DNA from: Salipiger sp. IMCC34102
GTDB lineage: Bacteria > Pseudomonadota > Alphaproteobacteria > Rhodobacterales > Rhodobacteraceae
Reading direction: 5' to 3'
Length of the DNA: 64,000 bases
Assembly (NCBI RefSeq): GCF_004145405.1
Contig: NZ_SELQ01000002.1
Span: forward strand, 620,001-684,000
Shown: piece after piece, positions 1 through 7,324 of the stretch
Numbering within the stretch: the stretch's first letter is position 1
Layout of the letters: the number at the start of each line of letters is the position of its first letter
Position numbers and translations under genes: made by a program
The notes under the pieces: model-generated
Told to the model about the DNA's origin: nothing
The model's database searches: none
What the model saw: the letters and a program-made list of their open reading frames with translations, nothing else

Positions 1-1
1 G

Positions 2-718
2 AACGATACGCAGATCGCCCCCTTGGGACAGGACGGCGTACTCGTGCGGTTCGGCGACGGGGCCACGGCGCATCCGGCGAAGGCGCGCAGTTTCGGTGCC
101 ACGGTGCGCGGCGCGGGCCTGGACGGCATCGGTGAAGTGGCGACCTCGCTTGCTTCTACCCTCGTGCGATTCGACCCCCGTGCCGTCTCCCGCGCGACGG
201 TGGAGGTCCACTTGCGCGCCCTGCTCGCCACCCCGCGAGAAATCGCGGCGACCGAAAGCCGGCTATGGACGATCCCTGCCAGTTTCGGCGGGGACGACGG
301 CCCACAACTGGCCGATGCCGCGGGGCTCGCGGACCTCTCCCCCGAGGCGGCCATCGCCGAGATCGCCGAGACGGAGCTGTCGGTCCTGACCATCGGTTTC
401 GCGCCCGGGCAGCCCTACCTTGGCCACTTGCCCGAGCGTTGGGACCTGCCGCGGCAGACCGACCTGACGCCACGGGTGCCGGAAGGCGCGCTGGTCGTGG
501 CCTTGCGGCAGATCGTGCTCTTCGCGAACCCCAGCCCGACCGGATGGCGACAGGTCGGACGGACCGCCTTTCGCCCCTTTCGTCCGGACCGCGCCGAGCC
601 CTTCGCCCTGCGCGCCGGGGACCGGATCCGCTTTTCACCGGTCGATGCCCGGACGCTGCGGGATCTCGGGCAGGCGCCCGACGGGCTGGGCGGCGCCATT
701 TGTGAGGGCGAAGCATGA
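2..718 (+). CDS. pxpB: 5-oxoprolinase subunit PxpB (KipI-like), 5' end missing
   Basis: Subunit B of the prokaryotic ATP-dependent 5-oxoprolinase, which opens 5-oxoproline (pyroglutamate) to glutamate in the cytoplasm. The reading frame is open to the window edge and the first visible residues (TQIAPLGQDGVLVRFGD) already align with the family N-terminus, so the true start lies upstream; an internal TTG at 23 is unlikely to be the start. The family hallmark GFAPGQPYLGHLPE and the PNPTGW-like segment (NPSPTGW) are present. Its stop overlaps the pxpC start by four bases (ATGA), and pxpC and pxpA follow, the classic pxpBCA order. Older names are allophanate hydrolase subunit 1 and KipI. Confidence 0.9.
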   Translation, partial: NDTQIAPLGQDGVLVRFGDGATAHPAKARSFGATVRGAGLDGIGEVATSLASTLVRFDPRAVSRATVEVHLRALLATPREIAATESRLWTIPASFGGDDGPQLADAAGLADLSPEAAIAEIAETELSVLTIGFAPGQPYLGHLPERWDLPRQTDLTPRVPEGALVVALRQIVLFANPSPTGWRQVGRTAFRPFRPDRAEPFALRAGDRIRFSPVDARTLRDLGQAPDGLGGAICEGEA

Positions 719-1740
719 CGGCGGTGCTGACCATCCGGCAGGCCGGCCCCTTGATGACGGTGCAGGACCTCGGCCGACCGGGGCACCTGGCGGAAGGGCT
801 TTCGCCGGGCGGCGCCATGGACCGTGTGGCGCTGATCGAGGCCGCCGCCTTGCTGGGCCTCGACACCCCGGCCGCCGCGATCGAGATGGCGGGCCTCGGC
901 GGGCAGTTCGTGACCGACGCACCGATCCGGTTCGCATTGACCGGCGCGCGGATGCAGGCGCTGATCGACGACGCCCCGCTGCGCTGGAACGCGACCCACA
1001 CGCTCCACCCCGGCCAGGTCCTGACCATCGGCGGCGCGCGGGACGGCACCTACGGCTATCTTACCCCGGCGGGCGGCATCACGGGTGAACCCGTGCTGGG
1101 CAGCGTCGCCGCGCATCTCTCGATCGGGTTGGGCGCGGCCCTCAAAGACGGCGAGACCTTGCCCATCGGTCCCGATCCCTCCCCCGACCGGCCGCAGATG
1201 ACCTTGCCCCAGGACGACCGGATGGGGGGCGGTCTGCTGCGCCTGATGCCCGGCCCGCAGACTGACCGCTTCGACGAGCAGACGCGGGCCCGGCTGGCCG
1301 CCACACGCTTTCACCGCAGCCCGCGGGCCAGCCGCACCGGCCTGCCCTTGCGGCACGAGGGCGATCCGTTCGCCATGATCGACCCCGCGGCCCCCATTTC
1401 GGACTTCATCCTGAGCGGGGATCTGCAGATCACGGGCGACGGCTCTCCTTTCCTGATGCTGGCCGAGTGCCAGACGGTCGGAGGCTATCCCCGGATCGGC
1501 TCCGTCATCGCGACGGACCTGGCCCGGGCGGCGCAGGCGCCGGTCACCGCACCGCTGCAGTTTGCCTGGATCACGACCGAGGAGGCCGACGCCCTTCACG
1601 TCCCTCCCGCGCGGATGCTGGACGACCTTTCGGCCAAGGTTCGACCGCTGATCCGTGACCCCGCCCGGATGCGCGATCTTCTGTCCTATCAACTGATCGG
1701 CGGCGTCACCGCCGGCCGCGAGCTGGAGCCCTCCTCATGA
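715..1740 (+). CDS. pxpC: 5-oxoprolinase subunit PxpC (KipA-like)
   Basis: Biotin-dependent-carboxyltransferase-fold subunit C of 5-oxoprolinase, 341 aa, a normal length. It begins LTIRQAGPLMTVQDLGRPG, the conserved N-terminus of the family, and contains GGAMDRVAL and the C-terminal AECQTVGGYPRIGSVI motif. Its ATG overlaps the pxpB stop and its own stop overlaps the pxpA start (ATGA both times), so the three subunits are probably translationally coupled. Some family members are annotated as urea amidolyase or allophanate hydrolase subunit 2; the adjacent pxpA gene favours the oxoprolinase role. Confidence 0.9.
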   Translation: MTAVLTIRQAGPLMTVQDLGRPGHLAEGLSPGGAMDRVALIEAAALLGLDTPAAAIEMAGLGGQFVTDAPIRFALTGARMQALIDDAPLRWNATHTLHPGQVLTIGGARDGTYGYLTPAGGITGEPVLGSVAAHLSIGLGAALKDGETLPIGPDPSPDRPQMTLPQDDRMGGGLLRLMPGPQTDRFDEQTRARLAATRFHRSPRASRTGLPLRHEGDPFAMIDPAAPISDFILSGDLQITGDGSPFLMLAECQTVGGYPRIGSVIATDLARAAQAPVTAPLQFAWITTEEADALHVPPARMLDDLSAKVRPLIRDPARMRDLLSYQLIGGVTAGRELEPSS

Positions 1741-2501
1741 CCCGGACCATCGATCTCAATGCCGACATGGGCGAAAGCTTCGGGCCCTGGCCCATGGGCA
1801 GCGACGCCGCGCTTCTGAAGATCGTGAGTTCCGCCAATATCGCCTGCGGCTTTCACGCGGGCGATCCCGACACGATGGCCCGGACGATGACGCTCGCGGC
1901 CCGATCGGGGGTGTCGCTCGGCGCGCATCCGGGCTTCGCGGACCTGCAAGGCTTCGGACGTCGCCGCATCCCGCTGTCGGGCGACGAGCTGACCCACATG
2001 ATCCAGTACCAATTGGGCGCGGCCCAGGCCCTGGCCGCGGCCCGGGGGGCGCGGATCAAGCACTTCAAGCTGCACGGCGCGCTGTCGAACATGGCCTGCG
2101 AGGATCTGGAGATGGCGACCACCTGCTTTCGCGCGGCCCTGGCCGTCCAGCCCGACCTGCGGCTACTCGCCCTGCCCTGTACGGCGCTCGAACAGGCCGC
2201 GGTCGACTTGGGCGCCAAGGTCTCGCGCGAGATCTTCGCCGACCGCACCTATGCCGAGACCGGGCTACTCACCGACCGCGGTCAGCCCGACGCGATGGTT
2301 CACGACCCCGAGGAGGCCGCCACCCGCATCCTTGCCATGTTGCGAGATGGCGGAATCCGCACCACCGGCGGCACGCTTCTACCCACGCCCATCGACACGA
2401 TCTGCGTACATGGCGACGGCGCCGAAGCGCTGGCCATCGCCACGCGCCTGGCCCAGGCCCTGACTGACGCAGGCTACCGCATCGCGGCCCCGACGGACTG
2501 A
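1737..2501 (+). CDS. pxpA: 5-oxoprolinase subunit PxpA (LamB/YcsF family)
   Basis: LamB/YcsF-family subunit A of 5-oxoprolinase, 254 aa. It starts with the family signature IDLNADMGESFGPW and carries NIACGFHAGDP, GAHPGFADLQGFGRR and the C-terminal CVHGD segment. It overlaps pxpC by four bases and is the last gene of the operon. A hairpin at 2558-2587, which ends the ribosomal protein operon arriving from the other side, may also stop transcription from this direction. PxpABC degrades the pyroglutamate that forms spontaneously from glutamine. Confidence 0.93.
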   Translation: MTRTIDLNADMGESFGPWPMGSDAALLKIVSSANIACGFHAGDPDTMARTMTLAARSGVSLGAHPGFADLQGFGRRRIPLSGDELTHMIQYQLGAAQALAAARGARIKHFKLHGALSNMACEDLEMATTCFRAALAVQPDLRLLALPCTALEQAAVDLGAKVSREIFADRTYAETGLLTDRGQPDAMVHDPEEAATRILAMLRDGGIRTTGGTLLPTPIDTICVHGDGAEALAIATRLAQALTDAGYRIAAPTD

Positions 2502-2557
2502 GATACGCCGGATCGCTGAACGCGCGGCAGCACCCGCGGCGCCCCCCCCACGGCATG

Positions 2558-2587
2558 AAAAAAGGCGCGACCGAAGCCGCGCCTTTT
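2558..2587 (-). terminator. Rho-independent terminator of rplM-rpsI, probably bidirectional
   Basis: AAAAGGCGCG (2560-2569) pairs perfectly with CGCGCCTTTT (2578-2587) across an 8-nt loop. Read on the minus strand, the stem runs into six Ts just downstream of the rpsI stop. The plus-strand reading also ends in TTTT, so it could serve pxpBCA as well. Confidence 0.8.
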
Positions 2588-2611
2588 CGCAAGGTTCGAA
2601 GGTCTGGAAGA

Positions 2612-3127
2612 TCAGCGCTTCGAGAACTGGAAGCTCTTGCGGGCCTTCGCACGGCCGTACTTCTTGCGCTCGACCACGCGGCTGTCGCGGGTCAGGAAGC
2701 CGGCGGCCTTCAGCGCGGGACGCAGCGACGGATCGTAAAGCTGCAGCGCCTTGGAGACACCGTGCTTGACCGCGCCGGCCTGGCCGGAGAGGCCGCCGCC
2801 CTTGACGGTCGCGACCACGTCGAACTGACCGGTCACACCGGCGACCGAGAACGGCTGCGCCAGGATCATCTGCAGCACGGGACGCGCGAAATAGGCGTTC
2901 ATCTCCTTGCCGTTGACGGTGACCTTGCCGGAGCCGGGCTTGATCCAGACGCGGGCGACCGCGTCCTTGCGCTTGCCGGTGGCGTAGGAGCGGCCCTGCT
3001 CGTCGCGGACAGGCTCGCGCGGTTCGGCCTGGGGCATGTTGTCGGGGTCGGTGCCCTGCACGCCGCCGATTTCGGCCGTGACGGCATCGCCGAGGTCTTC
3101 GAGGGAGTTGATCTGGTCGGCCATCAT
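2612..3127 (-). CDS. rpsI: 30S ribosomal protein S9
   Basis: Small-subunit ribosomal protein S9, 171 aa. The core [20 protein letters not shown] and the C-terminal [18 protein letters not shown] tail, which reaches towards the P-site tRNA in known ribosomes, are intact. It carries an acidic N-terminal extension of about 45 residues before the core, common in alphaproteobacterial S9. The start overlaps the rplM stop by four bases, the usual rplM-rpsI coupling. Two adjacent Met codons (3127 and 3124) are possible starts; the outer one is reported. Confidence 0.97.
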   Translation of the reverse strand: MMADQINSLEDLGDAVTAEIGGVQGTDPDNMPQAEPREPVRDEQGRSYATGKRKDAVARVWIKPGSGKVTVNGKEMNAYFARPVLQMILAQPFSVAGVTGQFDVVATVKGGGLSGQAGAVKHGVSKALQLYDPSLRPALKAAGFLTRDSRVVERKKYGRAKARKSFQFSKR

Positions 3128-3585
3128 GCAGTCCTCGTGTTCTTCTTGTTCATGGACGCGACGTCCAGGATCTCGGGCTTCTGGGCTTCCATGCCGTGCT
3201 CGGCACCGGCGAAGATGCGCAGGTTGGTCAGCTGCTTGTTGCGCAGCTTGTTGCCGGGCAGCATGCGCTTGACGGCCTGGAAGACCACCCGCTCGGGGTG
3301 GGCGCCGGTCAGGATCTCGTCCTTGGTCTTGGACTTGATGCCGCCGGGGTGGCCGGTGTGCCAGTAGAATTTCTCGTCGCGCTTCTTGCCGGTCAGCTGG
3401 ACCTTGTCCGCATTGATCACGATGACATTGTCACCCATGTCCATGTGGGGCGTGAAGGACGGCTTGTGCTTGCCACGCAGGCGCATGGCGACGACCGAGG
3501 CAAGACGGCCCAGGACGAGGCCTTCGGCGTCGACGAGGATCCATTTCTTCTCGATATCCGCCGGAGTAGCGGTAAATGTTTTCAT
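3124..3585 (-). CDS. rplM: 50S ribosomal protein L13
   Basis: Large-subunit protein L13, 153 aa from the Met at 3585 ([15 protein letters not shown]), the standard start. A GGTGGA ribosome-binding site sits just upstream, so the longer in-frame extension to 3627 is rejected. [16 protein letters not shown] and the [16 protein letters not shown] segment identify the family. It is first in the rplM-rpsI operon, behind a good sigma-70-type promoter at 3640-3667. Confidence 0.96.
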   Translation of the reverse strand: MKTFTATPADIEKKWILVDAEGLVLGRLASVVAMRLRGKHKPSFTPHMDMGDNVIVINADKVQLTGKKRDEKFYWHTGHPGGIKSKTKDEILTGAHPERVVFQAVKRMLPGNKLRNKQLTNLRIFAGAEHGMEAQKPEILDVASMNKKNTRTA

Positions 3586-3639
3586 TGTTCCACCAGAGGT
3601 TTCGGGGGCCCCTTGCGGACCCGTCATCAGGATGGCCGG

Positions 3640-3667
3640 GTTATACGGGTGCCGAAGCGCAGGTCAA
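3640..3667 (-). promoter_or_regulatory. Predicted promoter of rplM-rpsI
   Basis: Minus-strand TTGACC (3667-3662), a 16-bp spacer and TATAAC (3645-3640), each hexamer 5/6 to consensus. It would give an untranslated leader of about 45-50 nt before rplM. Confidence 0.65.
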
Positions 3668-3694
3668 GCGCGCGTGGCACCAAATTTACACGTA

Positions 3695-3723
3695 ATTACA
3701 ATGGACTGAAATTATGGTATTAT
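3695..3723 (+). promoter_or_regulatory. Possible promoter of the 2H phosphoesterase gene
   Basis: ATTACA (3695-3700), a 17-bp spacer and TATTAT (3718-3723) lie in a conspicuously AT-rich patch (about 3685-3730) in an otherwise GC-rich region, 33 bp before the GTG start at 3757. The -35 match is only moderate. Confidence 0.4.
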
Positions 3724-3756
3724 TTTACCCCAAAACATTCGGCCGGATGACCTTCC

Positions 3757-4281
3757 GTGTCTGACCCGCTGATCCTGACCCTCGCGATGGACGAGGAGAG
3801 CTTTGCCTGGCTCGACGGTTTGCGGCAGGCCCATTTCCCCGACCGCGGCTATCGCCTGCCGGCCCACCTGACGCTGTTTCATCATCTTCCCGGCGACGCG
3901 CGCGCGGATATCGATGCGCGGCTCGAGGCGCTTTGCGACAAGACCGCCCCCTTCGGGATGCAGGCCGTCAAGGTCATGGATTTCAACCCCGGCGCCGCGA
4001 TCCGGGTCGAAAGCGATCAGCTCAAGCGTCTGCGCAAGGACCTGGCGAAATCGTGGTCGGACTGGCTGACGCCGCAGGATCAGCATTTCCACAGCCATGT
4101 CACCGTCCAGAACAAGGTCGCGGCCAAGGACAGCGTCTGGGCCGAGCTCGACGCCGCGTTCGAGCCGTTCGAGGTGACGGCGACCGGCCTGCTTTTGTGG
4201 CACTACCGGCAAGGCCCGTGGGAGCGGGCGGCCCGGTTCGACTTCACCGGTCCTCAGACGGAGATTCGCGCCGAAGGCTGA
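3757..4281 (+). CDS. 2H phosphoesterase (2'-5' RNA ligase/LigT-like) family protein
   Basis: A 174-aa protein with the two H-x-T/S motifs of the 2H phosphoesterase superfamily: HLTLF near residue 27 and HSHVTV near residue 112. Members hydrolyse or form 2',5'- or cyclic phosphodiester bonds in RNA or small nucleotides; the substrate here cannot be read from the sequence. The start is GTG, supported by the AT-rich promoter-like region upstream. Its 3' end overlaps the 3' end of the convergent MocR gene by 28 bp. Confidence 0.75.
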   Translation: MSDPLILTLAMDEESFAWLDGLRQAHFPDRGYRLPAHLTLFHHLPGDARADIDARLEALCDKTAPFGMQAVKVMDFNPGAAIRVESDQLKRLRKDLAKSWSDWLTPQDQHFHSHVTVQNKVAAKDSVWAELDAAFEPFEVTATGLLLWHYRQGPWERAARFDFTGPQTEIRAEG

Positions 4282-5654
4282 TCCATGACCGCGCGCAGAT
4301 CTGCCATTCCGGCGGCGAAGCGTGCGTGCGGGACGGTTCCGTTCACGGCGATGCGCACCGCGTGAACCGGAGGGCTGTCGCGGGTCAGGAAACTTTCCGA
4401 GGCCCGCAGGATCACGCCGCGTGACTTTGCGGCCTCCACGAAATCACCAGACCGCCACGGCGCCGGCAAGGGCAGCCAGACGAACGGCACGCCGGGAGCG
4501 GCCCCCGGCCCGCAATCGGCGAAAATCTCGGTCGCCACCGCCACGTCCCGGTCGATCCGGTCCCGCACGGCCCGAAGGACCGCGGCCTGGTCCGGATGGC
4601 GATAGAGCCGGGCGTATAGATCGGTCACGAGCGGCGAGACACCGAAGGCATGGCCCGCCGCCGTTCGAACGAGTGCACCGGACCAGCCTTCCGGTGCCAC
4701 CGCATAGCCCAGCCGCAAAGCGGGAGAGAACGTCTTGGACGGGCTGCCCACGTGCCAGCCCAGGTCCGGCAGCAAGGACCGGAAGGAGGCACCGACCCGG
4801 GTCGGGCGCGTGTAGCAATCGTCGTCGATCACATGCACGCCGTGACGCGCGGCGATGGCCGCGATCTCCTGCCTGCGGGACGGGGCGATCGGTCGCGCGG
4901 TGGGATTGTTCACCTCCGAGGCGGTACAATAGGCCTGCGCCCCGTGCTTGCGCACGAGGCTTACGAAGACATCCGGCACCGGGCCCGCGTCGTCCCAGGG
5001 CACCGTCACGAGGTCAGCGCGACTGACCTCCGCCGCGTTGCGGAACCCGTTGTAGCTGATTGCGTCGGTCAGGATGGTCGGCCGCGGACCGTTCAGGACG
5101 GTCTGCAGGATCATCACGATCGCGTTCTGCCCGCCGTAGGCCAGCACCACGTCCTCCAGCGTCGCGGGGCCGACCAGCGGATCGAGGCCTGCCAGCACGA
5201 TCTCGCGCGCGGGGCGGTCGGTAATGCGGCTGGGGTAGCGGGTGAGCACGTCGGAGGGCATCTGCGCCAGGGTCGTCTGCATGACTCGGGCGATCAGCGC
5301 AGTCTGGCCAAGGTCGGGCATGCGCGGACCGGTCAGGTTCAGGACGGAATCGTTGTCCGGGCCCGCTTCGGCGCTGAGGACCTGCCGGGACACCTCCTCC
5401 GCCTCGGCCACGAAGGTGCCACGTCCGACGCCGGCCGTCAGAACCCCGGCATCGGTCAGCAGGCGATAGGCCCGCGACACGGTGCCCGGCGTCACACCGA
5501 CTTTCCACGCCAGATCGCGGACCGGCGGCAACTTCTGCCCCGGCGCCAGGGAGCCGCTGGCGATCCGGTCGCGGATCGCTTGAGCGAGCCGGTCGTACTT
5601 CGCGCGCCCGACGGCTGCGGCGACCGTGCTTTCGGTCCAAATTGTATCGGTCAC
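4254..5654 (-). CDS. MocR-type regulator: GntR HTH fused to an aminotransferase-like domain
   Basis: A 466-aa MocR/PdxR-type transcription factor. Residues 15-80 form a GntR winged helix (YDRLAQAIRDRIASGSLAPG, LPPVRDLAWKVGVTPGTVSRAY); the rest resembles a fold-type I PLP aminotransferase, with DDDCYTRP and the PLP-lysine-like segment GSPSKTFSPALRLGY. Such proteins sense amino acids, amines or PLP. It starts at GTG and is divergent from the DUF1127 gene; the 86-bp gap holds two matching TATTGTG...ATACAA sites, one overlapping this start codon, suggesting autoregulation. The effector is unknown. Confidence 0.85.
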   Translation of the reverse strand: MTDTIWTESTVAAAVGRAKYDRLAQAIRDRIASGSLAPGQKLPPVRDLAWKVGVTPGTVSRAYRLLTDAGVLTAGVGRGTFVAEAEEVSRQVLSAEAGPDNDSVLNLTGPRMPDLGQTALIARVMQTTLAQMPSDVLTRYPSRITDRPAREIVLAGLDPLVGPATLEDVVLAYGGQNAIVMILQTVLNGPRPTILTDAISYNGFRNAAEVSRADLVTVPWDDAGPVPDVFVSLVRKHGAQAYCTASEVNNPTARPIAPSRRQEIAAIAARHGVHVIDDDCYTRPTRVGASFRSLLPDLGWHVGSPSKTFSPALRLGYAVAPEGWSGALVRTAAGHAFGVSPLVTDLYARLYRHPDQAAVLRAVRDRIDRDVAVATEIFADCGPGAAPGVPFVWLPLPAPWRSGDFVEAAKSRGVILRASESFLTRDSPPVHAVRIAVNGTVPHARFAAGMADLRAVMDQPSARISV

Positions 5655-5658
5655 AATA
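5642..5658 (-). promoter_or_regulatory. Candidate operator, copy 1 (overlaps the MocR start)
   Basis: The minus strand reads TATTGTGACCGATACAA, which contains an ATTGT...ACAAT inverted repeat and covers the GTG start of the MocR gene. It matches copy 2 at 5714-5729 in both half-words. Function is inferred from the match and position. Confidence 0.45.
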
Positions 5659-5713
5659 AAAGAATGGCCTCTCGGTCAGCGAACTTGTAGCAATAACATG
5701 GCTGACAAACCAA

Positions 5714-5729
5714 TATTGTGTCAATACAA
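5714..5729 (+). promoter_or_regulatory. Candidate operator, copy 2 (upstream of the DUF1127 gene)
   Basis: TATTGTGTCAATACAA shares TATTGTG and ATACAA with copy 1, with a 3-nt rather than 4-nt centre. It lies 11 bp before the DUF1127 start, faces copy 1, and would suit a GntR-type dimer. Confidence 0.45.
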
Positions 5730-5740
5730 AGGATCGAACC

Positions 5741-5968
5741 GTGGCACAGATCTTCACACCCGACCGTATCTCGCTGCTGGACGCGCCAGCGCATCTGCCC
5801 AAGCCTGCGCAACTGTGTCTCGCGCTTGCCGTGACCCTGACGGTATGGGACTTGCGCCGCCGCACGCGCAAGCATCTGGCGACCTGCGAGGGCCAGGCTC
5901 TCGCGGACGTCGGATTGACCGCGGTCGAGGCACGGGCAGAAGCGGCCAAGCCGTTCTACCGGGCCTGA
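5741..5968 (+). CDS. DUF1127 domain-containing small protein
   Basis: A 75-aa protein with a GTG start and an AAGGA ribosome-binding site. The first 35 residues are mildly hydrophobic. The C-terminal 40 carry a DUF1127-like Arg-rich segment: WDLRRRTRKHLA, then LADVGLTAVEARAEAAKPFYRA, matching the 'L.DIGL....A..E..KPFWR' end of the family. Small DUF1127 proteins in alphaproteobacteria have been linked to RNA turnover and phosphate or stress responses, but the family role is not settled. The divergent MocR gene and shared operator-like sites make it a likely MocR target. Confidence 0.65.
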   Translation: MAQIFTPDRISLLDAPAHLPKPAQLCLALAVTLTVWDLRRRTRKHLATCEGQALADVGLTAVEARAEAAKPFYRA

Positions 5969-5976
5969 CCCGACGC

Positions 5977-6405
5977 TCACCGGGTGGGCGGGATGGCGTA
6001 GGTCAGCGTCGCCCGCGCAAGCGCCTCGTCGCCCCCGTCCGAGAAGATCAACGCATCCCCCACGGCCAGCAGCTTTCCCAGCTTCAGCAGGCGGCAGCGG
6101 CAGATCAGGTCCACCCCCGCCGCAGGCTTTCGCATGAAGTCGATGGAGCAATTCGTGGTCACCGCCAGCGCCACCGGCCCCAAGCGCGCCAGCACCGCGA
6201 GATAGACCGAGACGTCCGCCAGAGCGAACATCGACGGGCCGGAGACGGTACCACCCGGGCGTAGGTGCCTATCCGCCACCTTCAGACGCACCTCGAGCAG
6301 ATCCGCCGACAGACTTTCTATCGCGAAGTCCGCGCCCACTTGCGGGAACTCACGCGCCAGGAACGCCTCGAGCGTGCTCGCGTCCATCTTCAGTTCCCTG
6401 TCCAT
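5977..6405 (-). CDS. PaaI-type hotdog-fold thioesterase family protein
   Basis: A 142-aa single-hotdog protein of the PaaI/YdiI acyl-CoA thioesterase type: LRPGGTVSGPSMFALADVSV around residues 48-67 is the substrate and catalytic helix region (an Asp in ALAD), followed by TTNCSIDFMRKPAAG. The usual HGG motif is replaced by RPGGTVSGP, typical of this subgroup. The Met at 6405 is chosen because GGGAGG precedes it; a second Met lies six codons in. The acyl-CoA substrate is unknown, and no obvious partner gene adjoins it. Confidence 0.8.
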   Translation of the reverse strand: MDRELKMDASTLEAFLAREFPQVGADFAIESLSADLLEVRLKVADRHLRPGGTVSGPSMFALADVSVYLAVLARLGPVALAVTTNCSIDFMRKPAAGVDLICRCRLLKLGKLLAVGDALIFSDGGDEALARATLTYAIPPTR

Positions 6406-6563
6406 CCCAGTCCCTCCCGTTTTGCCGTCAGGCAAGCACGCAGGGCGGATCGATACAATCCTGAACCAGTCGGCAAACGCCATCCAAGGGCTGAGATTGC
6501 AGTGCGGCGAAACGGAACCCCCCGCGATCCCGCAGGGCGAGGGAGACCCGAGAGCGACACGTC

Positions 6564-7043
6564 CTATCTGGACGCATCCAGCAGAACCGTATCCCCCACC
6601 GCAATCTCTCCCGGCGTGACGACGGAAGCATACCAGCCGCCATGCCCCCGCACCGCATTGTAACCGCCCGGGCCGAAGGTCTCTTCCATGCGCGAACAGG
6701 GCGGGCACGGGCCTTCGATCTGCAGGACGACGGCGCCGATCTGAACGCGGTCCTTGCGCAGGCCCGCCAGGTTGATGCCCGACACCACGAGGTTTCGGCG
6801 AAGGTCTTCCGGCGCAACGGGGCGGCCTAGCAGTTCCGCGATCACCGGCAGATGCTCGGCCTGGATCAGGGTGACGGCGCGCTTGCCCGGGCGTCCGTGA
6901 TCGCCCGCGAGACCTGCGTCCTCCACCTGCACCCGTTCGGCACTCTCGACACCGGCGCGCCGTTCGGCCCGCAGGCCGATCCAGTCGAGCCGCCCCGGTC
7001 TCGCATGCCGCGCCATCATCTGGGCCAGCGATGCCGGGCTCAC
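6564..7043 (-). CDS. MOSC domain-containing protein
   Basis: A 159-aa stand-alone MOSC (molybdenum cofactor sulfurase C-terminal) domain. Visible hallmarks are AGLAGDHGRPGKRAVTLI, LRRNLVVSGINLAGLR and the Cys-containing EGPCPPCSRMEE loop, which in the family carries the reactive cysteine for sulfur or metal chemistry. It starts at GTG and overlaps the DUF1330-like gene by four bases, so it is the last gene of an alaS-led transcript. Its acceptor or substrate is unknown. Confidence 0.85.
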   Translation of the reverse strand: MSPASLAQMMARHARPGRLDWIGLRAERRAGVESAERVQVEDAGLAGDHGRPGKRAVTLIQAEHLPVIAELLGRPVAPEDLRRNLVVSGINLAGLRKDRVQIGAVVLQIEGPCPPCSRMEETFGPGGYNAVRGHGGWYASVVTPGEIAVGDTVLLDASR

Positions 7044-7324
7044 GATTCTTCGACGATGACCAATTCGCGCTGGGCGGCACCCTTGGCGTGGGACAGCGCC
7101 TCCTGGTAGGCGTCGGAGCGGTAGCAGGCCTCTGCCGCTTCGAGGGACGGGAACCGCGCGACGACATTGCGCGGCCGGTCGGGGCCTTCCAACTGCACGT
7201 AAGCCGTGGCCCGCGCAAGAAAGACCCCGCCGTGATCGGCAATGGCCCCGGTCGCGAGCTTCGCGTAGCGGCCGTAGGCCTCTTCATCCGTGACCAGGAC
7301 GTGGGCGATCCAAAGCGCGCTCAT
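7040..7324 (-). CDS. DUF1330-like small protein
   Basis: A 94-aa dimeric alpha/beta-barrel (ferredoxin-like) protein of the DUF1330 type: [20 protein letters not shown], then [24 protein letters not shown], the typical 'F.s..aA.ah..SpeYq.a' helix. No enzymatic activity is established for the family. It overlaps alaS (4 bp) upstream and the MOSC gene (4 bp) downstream, so all three genes are tightly coupled. Confidence 0.8.
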   Translation of the reverse strand: MSALWIAHVLVTDEEAYGRYAKLATGAIADHGGVFLARATAYVQLEGPDRPRNVVARFPSLEAAEACYRSDAYQEALSHAKGAAQRELVIVEES

